A DNA stretch of 64,000 nucleotides from Silene conica. Lineage: Eukaryota; Streptophyta; Magnoliopsida; Caryophyllales; Caryophyllaceae. The stretch lies in assembly GCA_029255685.2 (NCBI GenBank), contig CM055311.2:1784269-1848268 (forward strand), in the 5' to 3' direction. Each line of letters starts with the position of its first letter. Positions within the stretch are counted from its first letter, which is position 1. Position numbers and translations under genes: made by a program. The notes under the pieces were generated by a model. The model searched no databases. It saw only the letters and a list, made by a program, of their open reading frames with translations, and was not told where the DNA came from. Below are positions 46,954 to 57,601 of this stretch, piece after piece.

Positions 46954-48018
46954 TCAAGCAAGTGAGTCATTTAAAAATCCCGTCAAAGATTTCATTAACT
47001 TGTCAAATGAACTTGACCAATTTTCAAAGAAATGAACATAGTGAAACAACCATGAAAATGCACAAAGCCAAAAGATAAGAATGATAGTAAATGGTTTGTG
47101 GTCAAGCATACGACCACCAAATATCCCAAACTCGCACCAATACTCATCACTTGGTTTGAAAGGAGCAAGAGGTGACTCAAAACCCCTATAAGCACTAATG
47201 GTGCAATCTTTTTCAAACATGTACTCATAAGACGGGATAAGAAAGTCAAGGGAAAGACAATCGATGGAGATAAGAGAGTCATCCTCAATTAAATGGATAG
47301 TCAAAGGAACATTCTCAAAGAATCTCTCAAGAGTGGGCTCTCCTAAAATGTCAAAATCCACAACATCATCGTCCCACTCAACCTCAAGACTATCATCAAA
47401 GATGTTCAAACTCTCTTTACTCCAAAAATCAATGAAAACATCATTCTCCTCCACTTGTTCTTCACCATCAAAAGCACATCCACTTACACTTCTAACATCA
47501 TCTACCATGTAATCAAAAAGTGGGTTTTCCATTATCATTGTCACGCCACTCAACTCCTCAAAAGTGGGGTTTTCATAAGTTTTCGTCAAGGAAAAACCAA
47601 CTAAATCATCACTAAGAATGGTAGGTGAGGCCTCACTTTCACACTCTTCCTCAACAACATCACTCAAAGGCTCAAGACTCACAGCCACTTCCAAAATAGT
47701 AGTCTCCTCAATACTCAACAAAGAAAAATTAGGCTTCCTACTTTCATGGTTCAACCAATCAAAAAGATCATAAGCCTCCTCATCCAACTTAGAAGACAAA
47801 TCACCATCGCATAAGGAGTCAAGCAAAGATTTAACATGACAATTAATGCCCTTTTCGATTGTAAGACGCGATTCTTTCTCACTAAATCCATGGTCATCTA
47901 GTGAGTCCAAATAATGCACAAGTCTATCAAGATAAGCCCAAAATTCTTCATTTTCATATTGAGGAAAACCAAGATAAAACAACATTTTCAAAAGACAACA
48001 AAAAACGTAGTCTAACAA
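46954..48018 (-). CDS. Gag-derived acidic ORF of element D (354 aa)
   Basis: It starts 34 bp from the primer site, the normal gag position. Residues about 15-95 follow the C-terminal gag core of Ty3/gypsy: YENEEFWAYLDRL, DDHGF, and DEEAYDLFDWLNHES, compared with the ESF.EYW.RF, CPHHGF and EEAY.L.E motifs of Athila/Tat gag. The middle (100-290) is strongly acidic with no known domain. No zinc knuckle is present. Near the C-terminus FTIILIFWLCAFSWLFHYV looks like a membrane-spanning segment. It is a single open frame with no break. Possible roles (capsid partner, remnant) are unknown; the gag link is my inference from motif order. Confidence 0.7.
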   Translation of the reverse strand: MLDYVFCCLLKMLFYLGFPQYENEEFWAYLDRLVHYLDSLDDHGFSEKESRLTIEKGINCHVKSLLDSLCDGDLSSKLDEEAYDLFDWLNHESRKPNFSLLSIEETTILEVAVSLEPLSDVVEEECESEASPTILSDDLVGFSLTKTYENPTFEELSGVTMIMENPLFDYMVDDVRSVSGCAFDGEEQVEENDVFIDFWSKESLNIFDDSLEVEWDDDVVDFDILGEPTLERFFENVPLTIHLIEDDSLISIDCLSLDFLIPSYEYMFEKDCTISAYRGFESPLAPFKPSDEYWCEFGIFGGRMLDHKPFTIILIFWLCAFSWLFHYVHFFENWSSSFDKLMKSLTGFLNDSLA

Positions 48019-48051
48019 ATCTAAGACTAAACTAATATCAATCCGTTAACC

Positions 48052-48069
48052 TCCCCGGCAACGGCGCCA
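48052..48069 (-). promoter_or_regulatory. Element D primer-binding site (tRNA-Asp)
   Basis: The plus strand TCCCCGGCAACGGCGCCA equals the 3' end of plant tRNA-Asp including CCA, 18 of 18 from memory. It is three bases inside the 5' LTR. Confidence 0.92.
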
Positions 48070-48072
48070 TTT

Positions 48073-49823
48073 TGATAGCGGATTTTTTGTCGCCCTCCCC
48101 CGATCAAACAATTATTTATATAACTCAACTACTAAACTAATGTAGTAAGGTAGTCGAGGTCGATCCACAGGGAGGTTAAGTTTGAGTACTAGTCTCGTCT
48201 TAGATTATAGGTAGCTACGCGGATCAATAAGATGGATTTAACATTAAACTAATGAACTAAACTAAAAAGGAATTAAACTAAGACTACTAAATTAAGGAAT
48301 CAAACAAGCAATAGAACAAAGATAAAAGCAATAACGAAAGGCCTAGGGCGCGATTTCGACTTCCAACCCTTGTAAATTACCGCTTAACCCTATAAAAAGT
48401 TGCCAAGGGGAAAGGTTAATGGTGAGACGCCTCTAATTCGCTCATAGACTCCCTCCCGGGCTCACTATGAGACACTAGCTATGTCGACACAACTCCCTCC
48501 TGGCCTCATGCATCAAACTCATTAATTCAAGGGTCAAAGCTTACCAAAATACGCCTATTATGACTCCCCTTTCCCCAAGATTAAGGTTCTAAGTCCACGC
48601 TATATCCCGGTCATCCCACTCCCTCTCCCGAGGGTCGCTTTCAAACCGAAAATTAAGGGCACCCTTCTCAAGTTCTCCCTCTCGGGTTCAACTCAAGACG
48701 ACAAATACTCCCAACAAGATGTCCCGACTCAAGTCTAGCCAACTCTCGTTGACGGACAAGGACTCAAAGTCAAAGTACAAACAAGATAAAGTAATGACAA
48801 TTAAACCCCTTAATTAACCCAATAAACTCCCCCTCGACACCAAGTTGGGGAAATTAAGTCGATAACTTACACGTGTCGGAGTCTAGTCGCACCCTAGTAA
48901 AATACTACTCACTAATCATATTAATTAAACTAAAACAAACATGAAGGATGGAAACTTGAAAACCAACCATGTTTAAGACTAACACTAATAAACATATAAA
49001 TAAACAAATAATAAAAAGTAAACACTAATTAATCTATAGCTAATACTAACAAAGTATAAATGTCGCATCCTTAAGAAAAAGGAACGAACTTTCACATGGA
49101 CATTTCATCAAACACCTTGGGTTCATAAAGACCAACAATAAAAAAAGGAGAAATAAAGAAGAACAAAGAGTAAACAAATGATAAACTAAGTTAAAGAGAA
49201 GAAATTTATACCAACAAAATATAAAGAAATGAAATTGGAATGAATTGTTGAGGATGAATGTCTTCTTCCTTCAATTTTCCACCCAAAACCAAATGTGAAT
49301 CTTACACAGTAATAAATTAAGACGATAATCTAATCTAAACTAAAAACAAGAAGAAAAATAGAATTTTGTTTGATTTTATTCAACTAATCTACCCTAATAC
49401 TTCCACTGCTTCTCGCCGAATCTCGTTGCCCAGAAACCACAATATGAAGCTCTGTCGCTGCTTGCTTCTTTTTTTTTTCAATTGTCCACGTGACTCCTCA
49501 AAGATGGCCCAAAAAATGTCACGTGGCTAGCTTTGATTGGCCTCCTTGTTTAGCTATTATTTTTCTTTTTCCTTTTTTTGGCTTTTCCATCTTTCTTTGA
49601 TCCGAATTGACTCGGTTTTATACTCGAACTCGGTACCTATAAAATAAAAAGACGAAAGTACTACCAAAACACTCACAAATAATACGAAATAACATTATTT
49701 AAAACTAATCGATTAATATATTATTTAACAATAAAATGGGTAAATAAAGACCACCCGGGTTATTATTTCGACTAAATAAGAGATAAAATGCGGGTTAAAA
49801 ATACGTAAAATAATGTGTTATCA
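48073..49823 (-). repeat. Element D 5' LTR
   Basis: 1751 bp, TGATAGC to GTTATCA; partner of 41406-43154. Confidence 0.93.
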
Positions 49824-49828
49824 AACAC

Positions 49829-50411
49829 ACATAGTATGATATATGTGTCACAACATAGCTCCCAATATGATGGGCATATTACACTTCTATGTCGTGCGAA
49901 TCATAAGTCTAGATACTACACAAGTATCAAACCTCAAGCTACTAGACTAATATACTAAATATCCAATCCGACACTTGTGATTCGGTTCAAAGATTTAGTA
50001 TGAAAATAGGGCGTCTTTTCACACTTTGACTACAAAAGTCTCATCTTAGACAAACTAAGGCGACTATATAACAAGTCAATATTTTTTCATACAACTCATG
50101 CACAAAAATAATATTCGACACTCACTAAGTGTTAACACGACTCAGTCTCATCTTCCCCACTAAACCAGTGTCAAGGCGATTACCTGCGTGACTAGGCAAT
50201 CTAAAAGCTTGGTGATATCTTATGTGCCTTATCATGACAAAAACATATGAACATTTACAAAAAATACAAATATTTTATTCAAAAAAAAATGTCCATTATC
50301 AAGCATGATGATAGAAGGAGTAGCCCACTTACTTATAAGCTAGTCCATTCACTATAATTCTACCGATGTGGGACAATGCCCCTTATACACATATGGGAAG
50401 AGACCTCAACA
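49829..50411 (-). repeat. Element E LTR, right part
   Basis: It continues the LTR of E after element D and ends CCTCAACA, followed by a polypurine tract. A GATGTGGGACAA phrase near 50366 is common in plant LTRs. Confidence 0.6.
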
Positions 50412-50430
50412 ATCTCCCCCTTTCACATGT
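50412..50430 (-). promoter_or_regulatory. Element E polypurine tract
   Basis: The minus strand reads GTGAAAGGGGGAGAT against the LTR start TGTTGAGG, the expected layout. Confidence 0.7.
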
Positions 50431-50454
50431 GTGTGTAACTCCCCCTCACTTGGC

Positions 50455-50585
50455 GCTACTCCGCACCCGACACAACCCCGTGTCGGGCCGACCAGGCTAC
50501 TCCGCGCGATGCTACTCCGCATCTCTGGTCAACCAAGGAGAGAGTCCAATTGTGGTGCTACTCCGCAACCACGACGCTACTCCGC
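50455..50585. repeat. Five copies of GCTACTCCGC
   Basis: The exact 10-mer occurs at 50455, 50496, 50511, 50557 and 50576 with uneven spacers (41, 15, 46 and 19 bp start to start). It lies in the internal region of E, just after its polypurine tract. The two overlapping frames here (50366-50814) have no recognisable domain. Confidence 0.85.
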
Positions 50586-50666
50586 GCCATCTCGAGCACC
50601 GTCACCACATCGCACCTTGCGGTCCCAAGCCGAACCTGGGACCTGTGGGTTATGGGCCCACCAATT

Positions 50667-51760
50667 TGTTGGACTTATTGTTGATGATGACAAGTCTTCC
50701 ATATCTAATTCATTCTTTGGCTTAATGGGTTATCTAGATGTGTTATTGACAGGTCTTGAACAAGCCAAGAATGCGGAAATGAAGATGGGCTACAACCGTG
50801 ATTCACTTAGATGATTTGTGAGGGTATCGAATTTGTGTTTGGTCTTTGCCTTCGGCCCAACAAAGTATGGTTTAAATTAACAAAATAATTTTGGTTTTAA
50901 TTATCCTTTTGAAATATATTTCTAAAACTATCAAAATTATTCTTTGAAGGAAAAAATCTTTTTCAAATAAGAAGTTGCTTCCTAATTGATCTCAAATTGT
51001 ACCATCATAGCTTGCAAAAAGATTTGATTCCTTAAAAGACTCTCAATAGTTGAACAAGTATATAAGACTTGTTATTCCAACGTGAGAGAGTAAGGAAAAG
51101 GGATTCTGACTTGTTTTCACATACAAAGGCATATTTCTCATACAAGTTAAAAGATCTCAAAAACTGGTTTTTAGCAAAAAGAACGTTCATCAGAATCTAT
51201 AACAAAAGCTTTTTGCAAACAGTTTTTCGAAAACCATACTTTCAAGGACCGACTGTGATCAAAGCAAGCTCGTTTACTCAGAGGATAATTTTGGCTCTCC
51301 TTTGTTTACATCTATTGAATATCTCAAGGAGACAAAATTTGTAATCAGTTTTTTTTCTTTCACTCGTTTGTAAGAAAAATATTTGGAGTACGGGTTGTAC
51401 TCGAGTTGCACGATCGGGTTGATCGTGGGGATTGTTTTTGTAATCGGGTTTGGTTATAAAAATAATAAGAGAAAGGGGTGGACGTAGACCTTTAGAGAGT
51501 AGGTCGAACCACGTTAAAAATCGCGTATCTTGTCTCTACTTTTTATTTCAGTTTACGTACTTCATCACTTCATTCGTTTTTATCTCGCGGCTAATTTCAC
51601 CACCACAGCATAGGTTACAATATTTTGGACAGTCTTCAATACTGTTTAAATCCGTTTGTGTGCTGTCAACGAAATTAGTAGAGTAAAAAGTTTTTTTTTT
51701 AAAAGGGAGTACTTAATTCACCCCCTCCCCCTCTTAAGTACCGGATCGATAAACTCATCA
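50667..51760 (+). repeat. Copia C 5' LTR
   Basis: 1094 bp, TGTTGGAC to CTCATCA, repeated at 59620-60712 with about five substitutions and a poly(T) length change. The small frames at 51069 and 51450 recur in the other LTR and are not genes. Confidence 0.94.
51455..51463 (+). promoter_or_regulatory. Copia C LTR TATA box
   Basis: TATAAAAAT about 300 bp before the LTR end. The same sequence occurs in the 3' LTR near 60408. Transcription would start about 30 bp downstream. Confidence 0.6.
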
Positions 51761-51762
51761 AT

Positions 51763-51774
51763 TGGTATCAGAGC
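51763..51774 (+). promoter_or_regulatory. Copia C primer-binding site (tRNA-iMet)
   Basis: TGGTATCAGAGC, perfect to the usual plant initiator-Met site, two bases after the 5' LTR. Confidence 0.94.
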
Positions 51775-51852
51775 CTCGTGCTCTTGATTGCTTTACCGCA
51801 AAGAGTTTGATCCTTTTTCGAGTTTATTTATCCTTTTTTTTGTTTTCTTTCA

Positions 51853-53967
51853 ATGAATTCCAAATCTGTCAAAAGTCCTGTCTTTGATGGCACGGACTAT
51901 GGCTGGTGGAAAAATCGTATGATGCATTTCATACAAGGAACGGACTACGAATGTTGGGTAATCATAAAAAACGGTCCTCTCTCTATCACTTCCACCGACT
52001 CCGATGGTGCTGAAAGTGAAAAAGAACCAAAGGACTACAATGCAAGTGATTACAAAAAGGCGGAGAAGAATGCTAGAGCCATATCACTTTTGCAATCCGG
52101 TATCGGAGAATCTGAGACTAGTCGGATTGCAGGATGTAAAACGGCCAAACAAATATGGGATAGTCTAGAACTAGCTCATGAGGGAACTGTGCAAGTTAAA
52201 AAACAACGTATTGACATTCTAATGCAACAATACGAATCTTTTAAAATGCAACAGGATGAATCCATTAAAAGCATGTCTTCTCGGTTTTCCAACATAACTA
52301 ATGAACTTTCCAACCTTGGTAGAACATTTGATACTGAGGATATTGTACGTAAGATTCTGAGAAGTCTAACGAAAAAATGGCAAGTCAAAGTTACTGCTAT
52401 TGAAGAGGCTAGGGATCTAACTAAACTTACCTATGAAGCTTTGATGGGTTCTCTCATGGCACACGAATTAGTCCTTGACAATGATGCCAATGAGAAACCC
52501 AAAGCCAAGGGACTAGCCTTGAATGCAGTAACAAGTGATAATGAAAGTGAACTTGAAGATGAAGTAGCTTTATTATCCAAACGGATTGCCAAAATCATTA
52601 GAAAACAGAATCATGGAAAGTTCGATAGTTACAAATCAAAGAACTCTATTCCTTCATCATCTACATCACGTTCCTTGACTAGAATGGGTTGTTTCAAATG
52701 CGGGGAACGTGATCACCAGATAAGAAACTGTCCTAAGTGGGAAGAAGAAAAATCCAAGGACAAACGTGACAGATCTAAGCAGGAGTACAAACGTGCAATG
52801 ATGGCTGCTGTCTGGGGTGAGTCTGACTCAGAAGAAGACGATGAAAACCTCAGTGACGGAAAACAAGAAAAAATGTGTCTCAGATCCATCTACAAGCCCA
52901 GCTCGAAAAAGAAGGGAAAGGAAAACATCATAAGATGCCTCATGGCTCACTCAGATGGCTCCGACAACGATTCAGAAGATGAAGATGAAGTAAGTCTCCT
53001 AAGTCTCAAATCTGAATTAAAATCTTTATCTAAAGAAAAACTTCTGAAACTGTTAGATGAGACGTTAGATGATAATTATGACTTGAACAAACGTCTAAAT
53101 GCTATGCAATCTGAAATAGAAAGCATAGCGGAGGAGAACATTGATTTAAAACATAATCTGACAAGTCTTGAGAAACGAACAGTCAACCACACTGTTGGAT
53201 CTGAGCTTGTGTCTAAAAATGAGCATCTTGTAAACGAGATTCATAGACTTACCAAAGATCTACAGGAACAAAAAGAAGTTTATGATGCCAGAATTTCTAG
53301 ATACTCAGATACTCGTTCAAAGTTCGATAGATTAAATGTTGATTATAATGCTCTCTTGCTCAAAAACAAAAACCTTCTAGAACGAATAAAGAACTTGGAA
53401 ACGGATTTGGGAAATGCTAGAAATGTTGCGGCAAAGTGGGAAGGTAGTAATACAGTGCTAAACTTCTTGGTAAACCAGTCTAAGAACACAAAGAAACTAG
53501 GTCTAGGTTATGATTCGTGTTCTGACATTAGGCAGAATGACACTCAATATCATACTGTGTTTGTTCCAGAAAATAAATTAGACACTCCTCCAGACTGTTC
53601 AAAACTGAGTAATACAGACTGCATTAAGAGACCAATTTTCAACGACAGAGATACTCATAAGCATAAGTACGTAGGTTTGGACACACCCCAAGACTGCTCA
53701 AAACTGAGAAACATTAACCTTGTCCAAAAACCAGTTCCCAGCGACAGAGATTTCCGTAAGCATAAGTACGTGGGTTTACCTGAATACACTATTTGCAAAT
53801 TTTGTGGAAAAACAAGACACGTATTTAATGCCTGCGCTAAACGACTTGAATACTTGGACAAAAATATAAGAGTAGTCAAAAGAATGTGGATTAGGAAAGA
53901 TATTTTAGACACTGTTCGTCATAAGAAGGGACCCAAACTTGTTTGGGTTCCTAAAGTATCTAACTAA
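51853..53967 (+). CDS. Copia C gag (704 aa)
   Basis: Start MNSKSVKSPVFDGTDYGWWK lies 78 bp after the primer site. Residues 1-230 form the UBN2/DUF4219-like capsid region. A CCHC knuckle (CFKCGERDHQIRNC) is at 280-293. An acidic and coiled-coil region follows (about 320-540), with a short repeat around KHKYVGL (near 600 and 635), then a second knuckle CKFCGKTRHVFNAC at 648-661. The unusual length and two knuckles agree with Sirevirus gag. It overlaps the pol frame, which is in the +1 register. Intact. Confidence 0.93.
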   Translation: MNSKSVKSPVFDGTDYGWWKNRMMHFIQGTDYECWVIIKNGPLSITSTDSDGAESEKEPKDYNASDYKKAEKNARAISLLQSGIGESETSRIAGCKTAKQIWDSLELAHEGTVQVKKQRIDILMQQYESFKMQQDESIKSMSSRFSNITNELSNLGRTFDTEDIVRKILRSLTKKWQVKVTAIEEARDLTKLTYEALMGSLMAHELVLDNDANEKPKAKGLALNAVTSDNESELEDEVALLSKRIAKIIRKQNHGKFDSYKSKNSIPSSSTSRSLTRMGCFKCGERDHQIRNCPKWEEEKSKDKRDRSKQEYKRAMMAAVWGESDSEEDDENLSDGKQEKMCLRSIYKPSSKKKGKENIIRCLMAHSDGSDNDSEDEDEVSLLSLKSELKSLSKEKLLKLLDETLDDNYDLNKRLNAMQSEIESIAEENIDLKHNLTSLEKRTVNHTVGSELVSKNEHLVNEIHRLTKDLQEQKEVYDARISRYSDTRSKFDRLNVDYNALLLKNKNLLERIKNLETDLGNARNVAAKWEGSNTVLNFLVNQSKNTKKLGLGYDSCSDIRQNDTQYHTVFVPENKLDTPPDCSKLSNTDCIKRPIFNDRDTHKHKYVGLDTPQDCSKLRNINLVQKPVPSDRDFRKHKYVGLPEYTICKFCGKTRHVFNACAKRLEYLDKNIRVVKRMWIRKDILDTVRHKKGPKLVWVPKVSN

Positions 53968-56900
53968 CCATTCGTTTCAGGGCTATATGAGAGGAGGCAG
54001 CCGTTGGTATCTTGATAGCGGATTTTCTAGACACATGACAGGTAATAAGCACCAATTCCTCTCATTATCAGCCTATGACGGTGGAAATGTGACATTCGGA
54101 GACAACCAAAAAGGTGAAGTAGTAGGCATTGGCAAAATTGGTAAGTATCTTTCACATTCCATTGATGACGTGCTGCTAGTTAAAGGTCTGAAACACAATC
54201 TTATCAGTATCTCACAACTGTGTGACAAAGGAAATAAAGTTGAGTTTAGAGCCAACTCTTGTTATATCATCAAGGAAAGCACTAATGAAATTGTGCTCGA
54301 AGGTAAGAGAGTCGACAACATCTATGTTGCTGACTTCCAACACACTTCAAAGAAAAATCTTAAATGCTTTTCTATTATTCAAAGTGATCCGTTTCTGTGG
54401 CATAAAAGGTTCGGACATGTAGGCTTCTCATCTCTCAACAAACTTCACAAACCTGATCTTGTTGATGGCTTACCATCAATAAAATTTGAAATCGAAGGAG
54501 TTTGTGATGTTTGTGCGAGATGCAAACAAGTCCGAAGTTCTTTTAAGCCAAAAAGAGTTGTAAGTACTTCACAACCTCTAGAGCTCATTCACATGGACTT
54601 ATGTGGACCAATGAGAATTAGAAGTCGTGGTGGTAGTCTTTATGTGTTCGTTCTAGTGGATGACTTTTCTCGGTTTGTTTGGACCTTATTTTTACATGCT
54701 AAAAGTGAGGCGTTTGAAGAATTTCATGTTTTGATAAAAAGACTCCAAAACAAACTGGGACACAAGCTAATCTCCATTAGAACAGATCACGGCAAAGAAT
54801 TTGACAATGCCTCATTTTTATCCTTCTGCAGGGAAAATGGAATTGGTCAAAACTTCTCAGCCCCCAGAACACCCCAACAAAACGGGGTTGTGGAAAGAAT
54901 GAATAGAACGTTAGAGGAGATGTCCAGAACAATGTTGCTGTGTAGTGATTTACCACGAAATTTCTGGGCAGAAGCAGTGAACACAGCTTGTTACATTCGT
55001 AACCGTGTTTCTATTAGATCTATTCACAAGAAAACACCTTATGAGCTTCTATATGGTCGCAAGCCAAACATTTCACATTTCCGTTGTTTTGGATCAAAAT
55101 GTTTTGTCCACAATAATGGAAAAAATAACTTGGGAAAATTTGATCCAAGAAGCGATGAGGCTGTTTTCATAGGATACTCTAAAGAAAGCAAAGCATATAA
55201 AGTCTATAACAAAAGAACTATGTGTTTTGAAGAAAGTGTTCATGTAATTTTTGATGAGACTAATGTTCTTAATGCTGAATTGCAGGATGATGATGATTTT
55301 GAGATTGGCTTCATTAGGGACGAACCTCCTGAACTAGAAGAAGAGCCCTCGTCGTTACAAGGGACAAATGCGGAGGAAGGACATAACTCAGGGGGAATTT
55401 CATAGGGCAACGAACTGTCCAGAACCGAGAAATCTCAACAGTCAGCAGAAATTTCACAGTCTGAAGAACTGTCAAATGCAGCTACAGACCAATTTTTCCA
55501 CAGTCCAGAAGTTGGTCAGAGAACGGAAAATGAGAACCAGACTGATCCCAGTTCTGTCCAAACCACGACAGACTCAGAAACCTTCATTCCTCGTAGATGG
55601 AAACATCAAAGTTCCCATCCAATGGACAACATACTAACAAACATTCATGAGGGAGTCAAAACTAGATCCTCTTTGCATAACTTTTGTGCTCACTACTCCT
55701 TTCTGTCTGAAATAGAACCATCTAATATCAAAATTGCTTTGACTGATCCTGACTGGATGCTTGCCATGCAGGAAGAACTCAACCAATTCGAAAGAAGCAA
55801 GGTGTGGCACTTAGTAGAAAGACCCAAAGATCGCTCTGTCATAGGAACCAAGTGGGTGTTTCGAAATAAGTTAGATGATGCAGGCGTGATTGTAAGAAAC
55901 AAGGCCCGACTTGTAGTTCAAGGCTACAACCAGCAAGAAGGCATAGACTTTGATGAGACATTTGCTCCCGTAGCCAGACTTGAAGCCATTCGTCTCCTAA
56001 TTGCCTTTGCAGCTCACATGGGGATCAAGCTCTTTCAAATGGACGTTAAGACCGCATTTCTTAACGGCTATTTGCAAGAGGAAGTGTATGTTGAGCAACC
56101 TCCCGGTTTTTTAAACAGTAATTTTCCCAATCATGTTTTTAAATTAGATAAGGCACTTTATGGTCTCAAACAAGCTCCTAGGTCTTGGTATGATAGACTA
56201 TCAAAGTTCCTTCTCGAAAATGGGTTTCAAAGAGGTTCTGTTGACAAAACTCTGTTTCTAAAACCGGTGAAAGAGGACTTACTAGTTGTACAAATCTATG
56301 TCGATGATATCATCTTTGGCGCCACTAATGAACTCCTGTGCACTTATTTTTCCAATCTTATGCAGTCAGAGTTCGAGATGAGCATGATGGGTGAACTTGG
56401 TTTCTTCTTGGGCCTTCAAATCAAGCAAACTTCCCAAGGTATTATGATTCATCAAAAGAAATACATCAAGGAAATGCTCAAGAAGTTCGGCTTAGCTTCA
56501 TCGCATCCCTATTCTACACCCATGTGTGCTACCCTCAAACTTGATAAGGATGAGAAAGGTAAAAGTGTCGATGAAAAAGTCTATCGCGGTATGATCGGTT
56601 CTCTCTTATATCTCACTGCTAGTCGTCCCGATATTCTTTACAGTGTCTGTTTATGTGCAAGATTTCAGTCCAACCCAAAAGAATCTCATCTAATTGCAGT
56701 CAAGCGTATTCTACGATACTTGATTGGTACCCAAGATTTGTATCTTTGGTATCCCATGGACTGCAATTTCACTCTCACAGGGTATTCAGATGCAGACTAT
56801 GCAGGTTGCTCGGTCGAAAGGAAAAGCACTTCGGGTGTTGCAACTTTTGTAGGACCATGTCTCATCTCTTGGGCCTCGAAAAAACAAAATACCGTTGCAC

Positions 56901-57244
56901 TATCTACCGCAGAAAGTGAATATGTTGCGGCCGCTCAATGCTGTTCTCAGATTCTATGGGTAAGACAACAACTTCGGGATTACGGTATGTCAATAAATTG
57001 TGTGCCTATTCTTTGTGATAACACTAGTGCCATAAATATTTCCAAAAATCCTGTCCAACATTCGCGTACAAAGCACATTGACATTCGTCACCATTTTCTT
57101 CGTGACCATGTGGAAAAAAGAAATATTTGTCTCAAATTTTGTAAAACCGAAGATCAGTTGTCCGATATTTTCACTAAACCTCTTGCTAGAGAACAATTTG
57201 AGAAAATTCGTTTAGAACTTGGTCTTTTGAATAATAGCTCCTAA
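53939..57244 (+). pseudogene. Copia C pol, open except for one TAG
   Basis: Frame +1 to gag. Domains: protease (LDSGFSRHMTG, Asp at about residue 26), GAG-pre-integrase zinc module (HKRFGHVG ... CDVCARCKQ), integrase core (MDLCGP, TDHGKEFDN, NGVVERMNRT), acidic linker, RT ([24 protein letters not shown], active site [10 protein letters not shown] near 56300) and RNase H ([47 protein letters not shown]). The one break is a TAG at 55403-55405 in the linker between integrase and RT; the frame continues unchanged after it. A point mutation from CAG is the simplest reading. Confidence 0.93.
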
Positions 57245-57601
57245 GTCATGCCCTTCGTCTTGTAATCTCCCAATGATTGATTAATTTGGAGATGGTCTGC
57301 TATACAAAGTTCAAGTTAGTTTTCACGTATGTCTTCGGAGTAGTACGTTGCTTATTCTAGTCGTTCTTCTATTTGTTCATAGACTAGTATCAGACGGATT
57401 TTGATGTTATATGTTTACGTTTGGTTGACAAGTACCTCCCTAACCCAAATAAATAAGCCCACCCACTAAGCCCACAAACCCTTAACCTCCCTTTACCTTT
57501 TCACCCACCCTCTTTTACCTTCCCCACCCGTCACCCTCATTAACTCCAAAATCCCCCAAACCTTCACTCCTTCCCAACCGTCTAACCCCTCCTCTTCCGA
57601 C

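Larger units (their letters stand above)
41406..49823 (-). mobile_element. Non-autonomous gypsy-derived LTR element D, 8.4 kb
   Basis: LTRs 41406-43154 and 48073-49823 are about 99% identical by eye apart from their terminal 25 bp. The TSD is AACAC (41401-41405, 49824-49828). Primer site matches tRNA-Asp, as in the Athila/Tat side of plant Ty3/gypsy. The 4.9-kb internal region has no protease, RT, RNase H or integrase and one gag-derived ORF next to the primer site. This is the layout of a large retrotransposon derivative (LARD), which must be mobilised in trans. Confidence 0.9.

Noticed and set aside
50366-50814. Two overlapping frames (119 and 148 aa) with His/Pro-rich composition
   Set aside because: They cross from element E into the copia C LTR, so they cannot be an original gene, and are built on the GCTACTCCGC words.
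51069-51686. Two short ORFs repeated at 60022-60639
   Set aside because: They are in the LTRs of copia C and recur only because the LTRs are duplicated; no domain or coding signature.
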